From Solimonas marina (GTDB lineage Bacteria > Pseudomonadota > Gammaproteobacteria > Nevskiales > Nevskiaceae): a stretch of 64,000 bases of DNA. Under the pieces are notes generated by a model that searched no databases, was not told the origin of the DNA, and saw nothing but the letters and a program-made list of their open reading frames with translations. Positions 28,304-36,756 of this stretch are shown here, piece after piece; position 1 is the stretch's first letter; every line of letters begins with the position of its first letter. The stretch is taken from assembly GCF_012241385.1 (NCBI RefSeq), contig NZ_JAAVXB010000006.1:62001-126000 (forward strand). Direction: 5' to 3'. A program made the translations under genes and the position numbers.

Positions 28304-29226
28304 ATGACGCCACCCGCCGCCGCGATACCGTGCTGGTCGTCGACGACACGCCGGACAGCCTGAGCTTTCTGACCGACACGCTCGACGGTGCCGGCGTCAC
28401 GGTACTGGTCGCCATCGACGGCGAAAGCGCGCTGGCGCTGGTCGACGAAATCACGCCGGATCTGATTCTGATGGACGCCTTGATGCCCGGCATCGACGGC
28501 TTCGAGACCTGCCGCCGACTCAAGCACGACAAGATGCTGACGCACGTGCCGGTGATCTTCATGACCGGCCTGTCGGAAACCGAGCACGTGCTGCGCGGAC
28601 TCGAGGCCGGCGGTGTCGACTACGTGACCAAGCCCATCGTCGTCGAGGAATTACTGGCGCGCATCCGCGTGCATCTGGCCAATGCGCGCACCGCGCAGGC
28701 TTCGCGCGTCGCCCTCGACGCCACCGGCCGCTTTCTGCTGTCGACCGACCGCAACGGCCGCCTGCGCTGGAGTACGCCGCGCGCCGAGCAACTGTTGCGC
28801 ACTGCCTTCGCCGCCGGCGACGGGGCGCCGTTGCGCCTGCCGGAAGCCCTCGAAGCACAGCTGGCACGTCTCGGCAGCGACGGCGGCACCGCGACGGTCG
28901 ACAACGGCCCGCGACGGCTGGAGTTCGCATTCGTCAGCGCCACCGGCGCCGACGAGTTCCTGTTCCGTCTGACCGAAACCAGCAGCGACAGCGAAGACGC
29001 GTTGCGCCAGCAGGCCGAACTGTTGCAGCAACATCTGATGCTGACCGCCCGCGAGGCCGAAGTCCTGTTGTGGGTCAGCCGCGGCAAATCGAACCGCGAC
29101 ATGAGCGAGATTCTCGGCATCAGCCACCGCACCGTGAACAAGCATCTCGAACAGGTCTTCGAAAAACTCGGCGTCGAAAACCGCGCCGCCGCCGCCGCCA
29201 AGGCGGTACGGGCGCTGAGCGGTTGA
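28300..29226 (+). CDS. LuxR/NarL-type response regulator, partner of the permease-kinase
   Basis: 308 residues. Receiver domain at 1-125 (LVVDDTPDSLSF, LILMDALMPGIDGFETCRR with the phospho-acceptor Asp, and VTKPIVVEELLARI). A PAS-like or linker region of about 100 residues follows (FLLSTDRNGRLRWSTPRAEQ). The C-terminal LuxR HTH reads LTAREAEVLLWVSRGKSNRDMSEILGISHRTVNKHLEQVF, split here only for description. It overlaps the kinase gene by 4 bp, so they form a two-component pair. Likely targets are the flanking ure and urt operons, which is inference. Confidence 0.9.
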   Translation: MNDATRRRDTVLVVDDTPDSLSFLTDTLDGAGVTVLVAIDGESALALVDEITPDLILMDALMPGIDGFETCRRLKHDKMLTHVPVIFMTGLSETEHVLRGLEAGGVDYVTKPIVVEELLARIRVHLANARTAQASRVALDATGRFLLSTDRNGRLRWSTPRAEQLLRTAFAAGDGAPLRLPEALEAQLARLGSDGGTATVDNGPRRLEFAFVSATGADEFLFRLTETSSDSEDALRQQAELLQQHLMLTAREAEVLLWVSRGKSNRDMSEILGISHRTVNKHLEQVFEKLGVENRAAAAAKAVRALSG

Positions 29227-29305
29227 ATTGCGATCCGCGGCGTGCACGCGCGCCAGCGACGATGTCACCGCCTTGCATTTCCAAACGCGCTCCCTGTTGC
29301 CCGGC

Positions 29306-29346
29306 TTGAAATTGTAAAATGACGATTATAATATTATAAACATCAT
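29306..29346. promoter_or_regulatory. promoter with overlapping palindromic operator before SDR
   Basis: A strikingly AT-rich island. TTATAATATTATAA (29326-29339) is a perfect 14-bp palindrome and contains a consensus -10 box TATAAT. Flanking ATG (29319-29321) and CAT (29344-29346) extend the symmetry to 28 bp. TTGAAA (29306-29311) could be the -35 box, with a short 15-bp spacer. A repressor binding here would block the SDR promoter. Confidence 0.5.
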
Positions 29347-29398
29347 GGAAACGATCGCGAATCGACCCATGCCCGTTCGTTCATCGAGGAGTGATCCC

Positions 29399-30109
29399 AT
29401 GCAAGTCAAAGACGCTGTCGTGCTCGTCACCGGCGCCAATCGCGGTATCGGCGCAGCGCTGGTTCAAGCCTTTCAGGTCGCCGGCGCGGCCAAGATCTAC
29501 GCCGCCGCTCGTTCCGTCGACAGCATCAAGACTGATGGCGTGGTGCCGCTGCAGCTCGACGTCACCCAGCCCGCCGACATTCTCGCCGCGGCAGCGGCCT
29601 GCGGCGACGTCACGATCGTCGTCAACAACGCTGGCATCATGCTGTCTGGCTCCACCCTCGCCGACGATGTCGAGCAGACCTTCCTGTCGCAGGTCGAGGT
29701 CAATGTGCTCGGGCCGCTACGCATGACGCGTGCGTTCGCGCCGATTTTGAAGCGCAATGGCGGCGGCGCTGTGGTCAATGTGCACTCCGTGCTCAGCTGG
29801 CTGACGATCTCTGGCAGCGCCGCCTACAGCGCCAGCAAGGCCGCGGTGTGGGCCTTCACCAACGGCATTCGCAGCGAACTGGCATCGCAGAACACGCAAG
29901 TACTCGGCCTGCACATGGGCTTTGTCGATACCGACATGACCGCCGGCATCGACGTACCCAAGGTCTCGCCGGCGGACGTCGCCACGCAAGTGGTCGAGAG
30001 CCTCGAAGACGGCGACCTGGAGGTTCTGGCCGACGGTACGACACGCACGGTCAAGGTCAGCCTGGGGTCCGCACGGGCGGCCTATCTGTATCCACCGGAT
30101 CAGGGCTGA
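29399..30109 (+). CDS. classical short-chain dehydrogenase/reductase
   Basis: 236 residues from ATG 29399, preferred because GAGGAG lies 7 nt upstream; an in-frame ATG at 29345 would add 18 residues without a ribosome-binding site and inside the operator. Cofactor motif TGANRGIGAA, structural NNAG, and catalytic YSASKAA (Tyr and Lys) are present, with the Ser in SVLSWLTISGSAAYS. The tail (EVLADGTTRTVK) resembles the group of SDRs often found under TetR-type control. Substrate unknown. It converges on the Nit1C operon across a hairpin. Confidence 0.9.
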   Translation: MQVKDAVVLVTGANRGIGAALVQAFQVAGAAKIYAAARSVDSIKTDGVVPLQLDVTQPADILAAAAACGDVTIVVNNAGIMLSGSTLADDVEQTFLSQVEVNVLGPLRMTRAFAPILKRNGGGAVVNVHSVLSWLTISGSAAYSASKAAVWAFTNGIRSELASQNTQVLGLHMGFVDTDMTAGIDVPKVSPADVATQVVESLEDGDLEVLADGTTRTVKVSLGSARAAYLYPPDQG

Positions 30110-30120
30110 GCGACACGCAC

Positions 30121-30148
30121 TCAGGTCGCGGCGCTGACCGCGACCTGA
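30121..30148. terminator. hairpin between convergent SDR and Nit1C operon
   Basis: TCAGGTCGCGG and CCGCGACCTGA form a perfect 11-bp stem around a 6-nt loop, between the SDR stop (30109) and the last Nit1C stop (30167). No T-tract follows on either strand, so it may act as a weak bidirectional terminator or transcript-end stabiliser. Confidence 0.6.
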
Positions 30149-30166
30149 ATCGTCGTCGTCGGCGCA

Positions 30167-31435
30167 CTACGCCGCCGCGCGCGGCGCCTGACGGACCGCC
30201 TGAATCTCGCCGAGCAGATACTCGGCATCCTTGCCGACGTCGGCGAAGCGGCCCGAGCCCCAGGTGTTCTGCCACGACAGGCCGAGGAAGTACGCTCCCG
30301 ACACCGGCGATACGCCGCGGCGATGCACCGGATGGCCGCGACCGTCGAACAGCGGCAGGTCGATCCAGCGGTAGTCCGGCGTGAAGCCGATCGCCCAGAC
30401 GATGCCGGTAATACCGGCGTCGCGAAAATCCAGGGCCTCGCGCTCGGCCGGGGGCGCCCACGGCGGCGTGTACGGCGGCTCCATCGGCGCGTCGATGGCC
30501 TGCGCGGCGATGTGCTGATCGACCAGCTGACGGATGTTGTTGTACGAGCGGTCCGCCTCGTCGAGATTGCGCGTCAGGTCCGGCGCGAACCGCAATGTCG
30601 TGCCGTCGATGTCGCGAAACGCGCCGTACAGATCCATACCTTCCAGCGCACGGCGACGCAGGTCGATCTCGCGCCCGCCGTCGCGGCCGGTCAGGTAGTG
30701 ATTGGTCTTCTCGCGCACCGTCGCCTTCTGCGGGTGCGACTCGTACGCAATGTCGTAGTAGCCGGACTCGGTCAGCCAGTCGGTGACCTCGCGGCCGCGA
30801 TAGACACGCGGCGATCGCGGCGCGCGGCCGACGCACAGATGCACCTTGCGTCCGGCCAGATGCAGATCCTCGGCGATCTGGCAGCCGGACTGGCCGCTGC
30901 CGACCACCAAGGTCGCGCCATCCGGTAGCTGCTGCGGATTGCGGTAGTTCGATGAGTGCAGTTGTGCGATATCGCTCGGCAGGCGCTCGGCGGCGCGCGG
31001 AATGACCGGCTGCGAATAAACACCGTTGGCAATGACCACCTGGTCGGCGCTGTAGTCGCCCTCGCTGGTGCGCAGCGTGAACCCGCCTTCGGCGCGGCGC
31101 GCGACGTGCGTGACCTCGACGCCCTGGTGCAGCGGCGGGTCGAAGCTGGCGATATAGGCGTCAAGGTATTCGACGATCTGATCCTTGAGCATGAAGCCGT
31201 GCGGGTCGTCGCCGGCATAGGCAAAGCCCGGCAGCCGGCACTGCCAGTTGGGCGTGACCAGGCAGAACGAGTCCCAGCGCGCGTGCCGCCACTCGTGGCA
31301 GGCCTCGCGTTTCTCGAACACGACGTGGTCGATGCCGGCCTGCTTCAGATGCCAGCTCATCGACAGGCCGGCCTGACCGCCGCCGATGACGGCGACGCTG
31401 ACGTGAACCGCGGGACGCGGTGATGCGTGACTCAT
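30167..31435 (-). CDS. Nit1C flavin-dependent oxidoreductase (MSMEG_0569 family)
   Basis: 422 residues from ATG 31435 (MSHAS), chosen because GAGG sits 6 nt upstream; 31447 is an alternative. The FAD-binding motif VIGGGQAGLSMSWHLKQ is at the N-terminus and the NADPH-type motif VVGSGQSGCQIAEDL at about residue 180, as in flavin monooxygenases. GFTPDYRWIDLP near the end is also typical. It belongs to the MSMEG_0569 family that occurs only with the Nit1C nitrilase cluster. A role in making or oxidising a nitrile or cyanide-related nitrogen compound is suggested by the cluster, but the reaction is not settled. It is the last gene of the operon here. Confidence 0.9.
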   Translation of the reverse strand: MSHASPRPAVHVSVAVIGGGQAGLSMSWHLKQAGIDHVVFEKREACHEWRHARWDSFCLVTPNWQCRLPGFAYAGDDPHGFMLKDQIVEYLDAYIASFDPPLHQGVEVTHVARRAEGGFTLRTSEGDYSADQVVIANGVYSQPVIPRAAERLPSDIAQLHSSNYRNPQQLPDGATLVVGSGQSGCQIAEDLHLAGRKVHLCVGRAPRSPRVYRGREVTDWLTESGYYDIAYESHPQKATVREKTNHYLTGRDGGREIDLRRRALEGMDLYGAFRDIDGTTLRFAPDLTRNLDEADRSYNNIRQLVDQHIAAQAIDAPMEPPYTPPWAPPAEREALDFRDAGITGIVWAIGFTPDYRWIDLPLFDGRGHPVHRRGVSPVSGAYFLGLSWQNTWGSGRFADVGKDAEYLLGEIQAVRQAPRAAA

Positions 31436-31443
31436 GACGATCC

Positions 31444-31731
31444 TCATTCTTCGAAGGCCTCGACGGTGACCTGGGCATCTTGCTGCCCGGCGAAACGCGC
31501 GGCGGTTTGTTCGATCTGTGCCAGTTGCTCGGCGGCACTGCTACAGGCATAGCCGTAGCGCTGACGCACGCGCTCGCTGGCCAGCGTCAATGCGTTGCGG
31601 CTGCGGGTGACGAATTCGGCGAGCGGATAGGCGATGCCGGGCGTGAAGAAATCACGCACGGTCGACGACGGCGAGTAGCAACGCTCGCGCTGCGCGTCCG
31701 GCCAGCGGACCACGAAACGGACTTCAGGCAT
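31444..31731 (-). CDS. MSMEG_0570-family nitrogen starvation response protein
   Basis: 95 residues from ATG 31731 (MPEVRFVVRWPDAQRERCYS); codons further upstream overlap the AIR-synthase-like gene in another frame. The family signature continues with FTPGIAYPLAEFVTRSRNAL and ASERVRQRYGYACS. This small protein of unknown fold and role is a fixed member of Nit1C clusters. Its start overlaps the upstream gene stop by 8 bp and its stop lies 8 bp before the flavoprotein start. Confidence 0.88.
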   Translation of the reverse strand: MPEVRFVVRWPDAQRERCYSPSSTVRDFFTPGIAYPLAEFVTRSRNALTLASERVRQRYGYACSSAAEQLAQIEQTAARFAGQQDAQVTVEAFEE

Positions 31732-32719
31732 GGAGACTCCGATAGGGCGTGGCGGCGGAAGGTCCACAGCCGAGTAGCGTTTGTGCGGAAAAATCCCAGG
31801 CAGTGCGCTCCTCTGAGGCATCGCGCAACGTCAGTCGCGGCGAGGCGTCGACGCGGCCGATGGCGGCACAGGCAATCCCGCGCGCGGCGAAGCGCGCCTG
31901 GACGGCGGCCACGTCGGCCGCGCGTACCGACAGCAGAAAGCCGTAGCTCGGGAACGTCTGCAACAGCCAGCGCGCACGTTCGACACCGTCTGGCATGGGC
32001 ACCGCACCGACGTCGACGACGGCGCCCACGCCCGAACATTCGAGCAGCATCAACAGCGTGCCGAGCACACCGGCCTGCGAGATGTCCTTGGCCGCGCGGC
32101 ACAACCCCGCTTCGGCCAGCTGCGGCAACAGCTCGAGATCGCCGCGCAGGCGTGGGGCCGGCGCGGCGGAGCTGGCGTCCCAGTTCGAAAAATGCGCGCG
32201 GTAGCCGCCGCGCAGGTCGACCGCCGCCAACAGCACGTCGCCAGGTTGCGCGTCGAAGCTGGTCAACAAGGCGCGGGCACGACCGAGCACCGCCACCGAC
32301 AGCTGCTCGCGGTCGCAATGCGCGTTGCTGTGGCCACCGACCACCGGCACGCCATAGATACGTCCCGCGTCGGCCAGTCCTTCAAGCACCGTGCGGCCGC
32401 GCGCCGCGCCGGCACTCCACAGCGCATCGACGACCGCGATCGGCCGGCCACCCATGGCGTAGATGTCGCTGAGATTGACCATCACGCCGCACCAGCCGGC
32501 GAAGTACGGCTCGGCAGCGACGAACTCGTTGAGAAAACCTTCGATCGCCAGCAACAGCCAGCCGTCGCCATCGCGGATCGCCGCGCAGTCGTCGCCGACC
32601 GCGATCGCTGCCTGCGGATCGGCGATGCCGAGGGTCGCGACCACATCGGCGATATCCTGCTTGTGCGCGACGCCACGAGACGCGTGCAGGCCTTCGATCA
32701 GTGATGCCAGCGTGCTCAT
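31724..32719 (-). CDS. Nit1C AIR-synthase-like protein (sll0787 family)
   Basis: 331 residues related to PurM/SelD/HypE-type ATP-binding proteins: VGDDCAAI, VNLSDIYAMGGRPIAVVDAL and VGGHSN are the phosphate and metal-binding segments, and the C-terminal domain contains AKDISQAGVLGTLLMLLE. It belongs to the sll0787 AIR-synthase-related family restricted to Nit1C clusters. It probably activates a substrate with ATP. Its ATG overlaps the stop of mini-ORF A (ATGA). Confidence 0.9.
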   Translation of the reverse strand: MSTLASLIEGLHASRGVAHKQDIADVVATLGIADPQAAIAVGDDCAAIRDGDGWLLLAIEGFLNEFVAAEPYFAGWCGVMVNLSDIYAMGGRPIAVVDALWSAGAARGRTVLEGLADAGRIYGVPVVGGHSNAHCDREQLSVAVLGRARALLTSFDAQPGDVLLAAVDLRGGYRAHFSNWDASSAAPAPRLRGDLELLPQLAEAGLCRAAKDISQAGVLGTLLMLLECSGVGAVVDVGAVPMPDGVERARWLLQTFPSYGFLLSVRAADVAAVQARFAARGIACAAIGRVDASPRLTLRDASEERTAWDFSAQTLLGCGPSAATPYRSLHA

Positions 32720-32820
32720 GCATCCCCCCTCGCACTGACTTCAGGCGCAGCCGTTCGCATGAGAGAGCCTGCTCCCGCACCCATTTGCGCTGCGCGCAAA
32801 GCACCGTGTCGCATGCTCAT
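32716..32820 (-). CDS. mini-ORF A (34 aa), duplicated linker in the Nit1C operon
   Basis: A 35-codon frame, MSMRHGALRAAQ...SARGDA. Its ATG overlaps the GNAT stop by 4 bp (ATGA) and its stop overlaps the AIR-synthase-like start by 4 bp. It is about 87% identical at the nucleotide level to mini-ORF B (33936-34052), with no frame-changing indel. Eight of the ten differing codons change the amino acid, so a conserved peptide function is not supported. An inverted repeat TTTGCGC-GCA-GCGCAAA lies inside and is kept in copy B. It could be a coupling linker, an RNA element or a real small peptide. Confidence 0.45.
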   Translation of the reverse strand: MSMRHGALRAAQMGAGAGSLMRTAAPEVSARGDA

Positions 32821-33362
32821 GCCGCCAACCTCGCGCCGGCGACGAAGCCCCAATCGCCGGCGGCGAACGGTGGGTAGTGCGCCAGGTCCGCCTGCATGCG
32901 GTGATGCGGCCGACCGAACAGCGTGATCGTCTCCAGCGTGTGCCAGTGCAGGCGCTCGAACAGCGGCACATTCGCCGCCTGCACGTGCGCGGTGAAGCAG
33001 CGCGCGCCACGTGCATGGGCGGTGCAGACCGCGAGACGGATCAGCGCACTGCCGAGCCAGGCGACGCGGCGATATTCAGGACGCACGGCCAGGCGCGAGC
33101 CCTGCCAGTGCGTCGCGTCGTCGCGTCGCTGATGAATGCGCACGGTGCCGACCACTTGTTCGGGCATGCCGTGCAGGCAGGACACCGCGACCAGCGTCGT
33201 CGCGCTGCGGTCGAGCGCATCGCGATCGTCGTGTTCGAAGATTCCTTGTTCGTCGCAGAACACGGCAACGCGTAAAGCCGCTGCCTCGCGCTGCTCCCAC
33301 GCTTCGGTGATCAGCTTGACGCGGTATTCGCTGGGCACGAAGGGCGTGCTGGCGATCAGCAT
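32817..33362 (-). CDS. Nit1C GNAT acetyltransferase (MSMEG_0567 family)
   Basis: 181 residues. VFCDEQGIFEHDDRD and VGTVRIHQ are in the N-terminal half; SRLAVRPEYRRVAWLGSAL is the acetyl-CoA motif A region, and NVPLFERLHWHTLE the C-terminal motif. It matches the MSMEG_0567 group of GNAT N-acetyltransferases found in Nit1C clusters. The acceptor is unknown. A 151-bp gap separates it from the NTF2-like gene upstream, a break in an otherwise overlapping operon. Confidence 0.9.
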   Translation of the reverse strand: MLIASTPFVPSEYRVKLITEAWEQREAAALRVAVFCDEQGIFEHDDRDALDRSATTLVAVSCLHGMPEQVVGTVRIHQRRDDATHWQGSRLAVRPEYRRVAWLGSALIRLAVCTAHARGARCFTAHVQAANVPLFERLHWHTLETITLFGRPHHRMQADLAHYPPFAAGDWGFVAGARLAA

Positions 33363-33513
33363 GACCGTGCTCCCGCGTCATCACGGCGGCCGCATGACGT
33401 TCCGGCCGCCCGTTCATGCCGAGTGCCGCCGAAGGCGGTGTATCGAGGCACGCTGCAGCCGCGTGACACGTCACGCCCCGCAGCGGAAGGAAGAACCGAG
33501 CAAAGCCCCACGT

Positions 33514-33939
33514 TCATCGTGCCCAGCGGAACTTGCGCTCCGCTTCCTCGATGCGCTGATCGTTGATGCTGGCGTAGCGCCTGGCCATCAGGCCGTCGGC
33601 CGTGAACTCCCAGTTCTCGTTGCCGTGCGCGCGATACCACTGGCCGTTGGCGTCATGGAATTCGTACTCGAAGCGCACGGCGATGCGATGGTCCAGGTAG
33701 GCCCACAGCGTCTTCTTCAAGCGGTAATCGTGCTCGCGCGCCCACTTGCGGCGCAGGAAGTCCTTGATCGCCTCGCGGCCGCTGAGGAATTCGACGCGAT
33801 TGCGCCATTCCGAATCCTCGGTGTACGCCAGCGCGACGCGTTCGGGGTCGCGGCTGTTCCAGGCGTCCTCGGCCATCTGCACCTTCTGCGCGGCGGTCTC
33901 GGCGGTGAACGGCGGCAGCGGCGGACGGGGCGCGCTCAT
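33514..33939 (-). CDS. NTF2-like / DUF1348-family protein inserted in the Nit1C operon
   Basis: 141 residues. [40 protein letters not shown] and [18 protein letters not shown] are typical of the DUF1348 branch of the SnoaL/NTF2-like cone fold. Such proteins bind small ligands or catalyse isomerisation and hydrolysis; no reaction is known for this branch. It is not a usual Nit1C gene. Mini-ORF B directly precedes it with ATGA overlap, suggesting it entered the operon together with the duplicated linker. The shadow frame on the other strand is not coding. Confidence 0.85.
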   Translation of the reverse strand: MSAPRPPLPPFTAETAAQKVQMAEDAWNSRDPERVALAYTEDSEWRNRVEFLSGREAIKDFLRRKWAREHDYRLKKTLWAYLDHRIAVRFEYEFHDANGQWYRAHGNENWEFTADGLMARRYASINDQRIEEAERKFRWAR

Positions 33940-34052
33940 GCGTCCACCCTCGCGGTGACTTCAAGCGCAGTCGTTCTCATGAGAGCGCCTGCTCCCGCAC
34001 CCGTTTGCGCTACGCGCAACACACCGTGTCGCATGCTCATGCTCATGCTCAT
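33936..34052 (-). CDS. mini-ORF B (38 aa), duplicated linker in the Nit1C operon
   Basis: A 39-codon frame that differs from mini-ORF A by two extra AGCATG hexamers at its start ([10 protein letters not shown]) and by 12 substitutions. Its ATG overlaps the radical SAM stop (ATGA) and its stop overlaps the NTF2-like start (ATGA). The stem TTGCGC-GTA-GCGCAA is preserved with a changed loop. Whether a peptide is made is uncertain. Confidence 0.45.
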   Translation of the reverse strand: MSMSMSMRHGVLRVAQTGAGAGALMRTTALEVTARVDA

Positions 34053-35203
34053 GCCGCAAGCTCCCGCGCGTCGTTCTCGTATGCGGACAGCGACGAGCAC
34101 GCGCCGCACTTGCCGCAGCCGGCCTTGATGTCGGCCGAACGCAGGCCGCCATCGACCAGCATGCGCCCCAGCGGCGCGAGCAGGCCGCGCATGCGGGCCG
34201 CGTCGGGCGTCGGGTGATCGGCCAGCGGCGTGCCGCCGACCGGCACGAACGGCACCACGAACGGATAGACGCCAAGGCCGATCAGCGTTTCGCACATCGC
34301 CAGGATCGCTTCATCGCTGTCGCCGAGCCCAGCGAGGATGTAGGTGCTGACCTGGCCGCGACCGAACACGGCGACGGCGTCGGCGAACGCGCGCAGATAT
34401 TCATCAATGCCGACGCTGGCCTTGCCCGGCATGATGCGCGCCCGCACCTCGGGGGTGACCGCTTCGAGATGCATGCCCAGCGCGTCGATACCGGCGTCCT
34501 TCATGCGTGCGAACCAGCGTGCGTCGTCCGGCGGTTCGCACTGGCCCTGGATCGGCAGACCGCCGTGATGGGCGACCGCCGCCTTGACGCCGAACGCACT
34601 TTCACAAAGCAGCTGTGCGCCGCGATCGGTGAAGTTCGGCGTGCCGGTCGTCATCACCATGTGCTTGACGCCGTCGAGCAGCAGCGCGGCGCGTGCCACT
34701 TCGCCGAGCTGTTCCGGCGTCTTGCGGTTGATCGTACGGCCGCCTTTGAGCGATTCGCCGATCGCGCAGAACTGGCATGACGTGCTGCGCCGGCCATAGC
34801 GGATGCAGGTCTGCAGCACCGTCGTCGCCAGCACGTCGCGACCATGCAATTGCGCGATCTTCGAATACGGCACGCCGTCCAGCGTCTGCAGCCCGTAGAA
34901 GCGCGGCTGGCGCGGGAACTCGATGCGCGCGACGGTCAGGCCGTTGCGTTCAAGCACGCTGTGTCCACGCGCGTCCGGCGCGCGGGCGATGTACGGCGAG
35001 TGCGTTGCGCGGTCGCTGTGCACCGGCACCATCACCGTGCGTCCGCCGACCGTGACGGCCTTGTGGTCGGTCGGGCCGGCGCCGCCGCGACGTGCGGCGG
35101 CACCGGCGTTCGGATCTTCGAGACGCAGGCCGCTGGCCTGCAGCTCGGTGATCAAACGGCGCGCCTCATCCTGTGCCGTCGCTTCGACGAGCGTCATGTC
35201 CAT
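34049..35203 (-). CDS. Nit1C radical SAM protein (MSMEG_0568 family)
   Basis: 384 residues. The [4Fe-4S] cluster motif is C-x8-C-x2-C (CIRYGRRSTSCQFC), the spacing typical of MSMEG_0568 proteins rather than the classic CxxxCxxC. TTGTPNFTDRG and YILAGLGDSD are core-barrel elements, and the C-terminal CGKCGACS could hold an auxiliary cluster. It may generate the nitrile or a precursor by radical chemistry; this is inference from cluster membership. Its ATG shares one base with the nitrilase stop (TGATG). Confidence 0.92.
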   Translation of the reverse strand: MDMTLVEATAQDEARRLITELQASGLRLEDPNAGAAARRGGAGPTDHKAVTVGGRTVMVPVHSDRATHSPYIARAPDARGHSVLERNGLTVARIEFPRQPRFYGLQTLDGVPYSKIAQLHGRDVLATTVLQTCIRYGRRSTSCQFCAIGESLKGGRTINRKTPEQLGEVARAALLLDGVKHMVMTTGTPNFTDRGAQLLCESAFGVKAAVAHHGGLPIQGQCEPPDDARWFARMKDAGIDALGMHLEAVTPEVRARIMPGKASVGIDEYLRAFADAVAVFGRGQVSTYILAGLGDSDEAILAMCETLIGLGVYPFVVPFVPVGGTPLADHPTPDAARMRGLLAPLGRMLVDGGLRSADIKAGCGKCGACSSLSAYENDARELAA

Positions 35204-36249
35204 CAGCTTTTCTCCATTAGCGAGGCGATCGCACTCATGTACGCCGCCTCGATGCCGCCGCTCTCACGTGTCGTCGGCGCGGTGGCGGAATGGGCGGCGG
35301 AATGGGCGGCATCGGCCGCGGTGGCATGCAACGGCGCAGCGCTGCGGCTGTCGAGTTGCAGGCTCAACAGCTCGGGCCGGGCGTAATGACCAACCGAATC
35401 CATCATGCGCTTGCGCTTGGTGATCAACGCGAAGTCGAGATCGGCGATCACCATGCCCTCGCCGTCGCGCAAGGGCTCGGCCAGATGCTTGCCTTCCGGC
35501 GAGATGATCGCGGTGTAGCAACCGCCGGCGAACGCGCGTTCGAGTTCGGGCGTCGGCGCCTGCGCTTTGCACTGCTCCGGCGTCAGCCACGCCGTGGCGT
35601 TGACGACGAAGCAGCCGGACTCGAGCGCGTGGTGACGCATCGTCACTTCCATCTGCTCGGCGAAGATCGGCCCGACCAGCGAACCCGGGAACTGGCTGCA
35701 GTGAATCTGCTCGTGCTGCGCCATCAACGCATAACGTGCCAGCGGGTTGTAGTGCTCCCAGCACGCCAGCGCGCCGACGGTGCCGACTGCGGTCGACACG
35801 GTCTTGAGGCCGGAGCCGTCGCCCATGCCCCAGACCATGCGCTCGTGATAGGTCGGCGTGATCTTGCGTCGCTTCAGCCCCAGCGTGCCGTCGGCGTCGA
35901 AGATCAACTGCGTGTTGTACAGCGTGCCGTGGTCGCGCTCGTTGACGCCGAGCACGACGACCATGCCGTACGCGCGCGCCGCTGCCGCGACCGCATCGCA
36001 GACCGGTCCCGGCACGGTCGGCGCCTGCTCGTACAGACGCAGGTGCGCCGCGCCCATCGACACCGCCGGCGTGACGAAGGAGAAGTACGGGTAGTACGGC
36101 ACGACCGTTTCCGGGAACACGATCAGCCGCACGCCCTGCACGGCGGCGGCGGCGATCGCATCGAGCACCTTGTCGACCGTGCCGTCCGCACTGTCCAGCA
36201 CCGGATTGAGCTGGACGGCGGCGGCACGAACGATCTGCTTTGCGCTCAT
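35203..36249 (-). CDS. Nit1C nitrilase (Nit6803 family)
   Basis: 348 residues. The catalytic Glu-Lys-Cys triad is visible: [12 protein letters not shown] (Glu), [19 protein letters not shown] (Lys) and [11 protein letters not shown] (Cys). [10 protein letters not shown] and [10 protein letters not shown] fit the Nit6803 branch, which hydrolyses nitriles to acid and ammonia. The C-terminal tail is Ala/His-rich with a repeated AAHSA unit, encoded by a 12-bp tandem repeat near 35287-35311, and looks species-specific. The Nit1C cluster has been linked to growth on cyanide as nitrogen source in other bacteria. Confidence 0.95.
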   Translation of the reverse strand: MSAKQIVRAAAVQLNPVLDSADGTVDKVLDAIAAAAVQGVRLIVFPETVVPYYPYFSFVTPAVSMGAAHLRLYEQAPTVPGPVCDAVAAAARAYGMVVVLGVNERDHGTLYNTQLIFDADGTLGLKRRKITPTYHERMVWGMGDGSGLKTVSTAVGTVGALACWEHYNPLARYALMAQHEQIHCSQFPGSLVGPIFAEQMEVTMRHHALESGCFVVNATAWLTPEQCKAQAPTPELERAFAGGCYTAIISPEGKHLAEPLRDGEGMVIADLDFALITKRKRMMDSVGHYARPELLSLQLDSRSAAPLHATAADAAHSAAHSATAPTTRESGGIEAAYMSAIASLMEKS

Positions 36250-36273
36250 GGCAGCTTCCTCGTGGCGAACGAT

Positions 36274-36756
36274 TTAAAGCGTCCAGGTGTGCATCTGGAA
36301 CGCGTTGTCGTTGCGATGGATGAGGATCAGGTCGAGCACGTCGAGCGGGTTGATCGGACGGATGCCCGGCACCAGCGAATGCTCGCCGTGACCGTAGAGC
36401 ATCTGCAGCGCGAAGCGGCAGCAATAGACCTTGCCGCCCTCGCCCATGAACGCTTCGAGTTGCTTGGCGAAGTTCTGCGCGCCCGGGAAGGCTTCGTCGC
36501 CGATCGTCGGAAAGCCGCGCTGAATGCCGAGCGTCACGCCCGGGCCATAGAGCAGGATCGACGTCTCGAAGCCTTTGCGCATGAGACGCTTGGCCTGAAG
36601 GATGTTGACGAGACCGATCGAACCTTCGAACGCGACGGTGTGGAAGGTGACCAGCGCCTTCTCGCCGGGCTTGGCTTTGACGTCCTCGAAGACCTTCTCT
36701 TCGTAGTCGACAAAGAAATCGCCTTTCTTGGTGGCGGGCATCGAGACTGCAGGCAT
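36274..36756 (-). CDS. MSMEG_0572/Sll0783-family nitrogen starvation response protein
   Basis: 160 residues. [41 protein letters not shown] and [21 protein letters not shown] are diagnostic. The fold appears DsrE-like, and two adjacent cysteines (VYCCRF) are conserved candidates for chemistry or sulfur handling. It is the first gene of the Nit1C operon in this genome, 24 bp before the nitrilase, and faces the MocR regulator. Confidence 0.9.
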   Translation of the reverse strand: MPAVSMPATKKGDFFVDYEEKVFEDVKAKPGEKALVTFHTVAFEGSIGLVNILQAKRLMRKGFETSILLYGPGVTLGIQRGFPTIGDEAFPGAQNFAKQLEAFMGEGGKVYCCRFALQMLYGHGEHSLVPGIRPINPLDVLDLILIHRNDNAFQMHTWTL

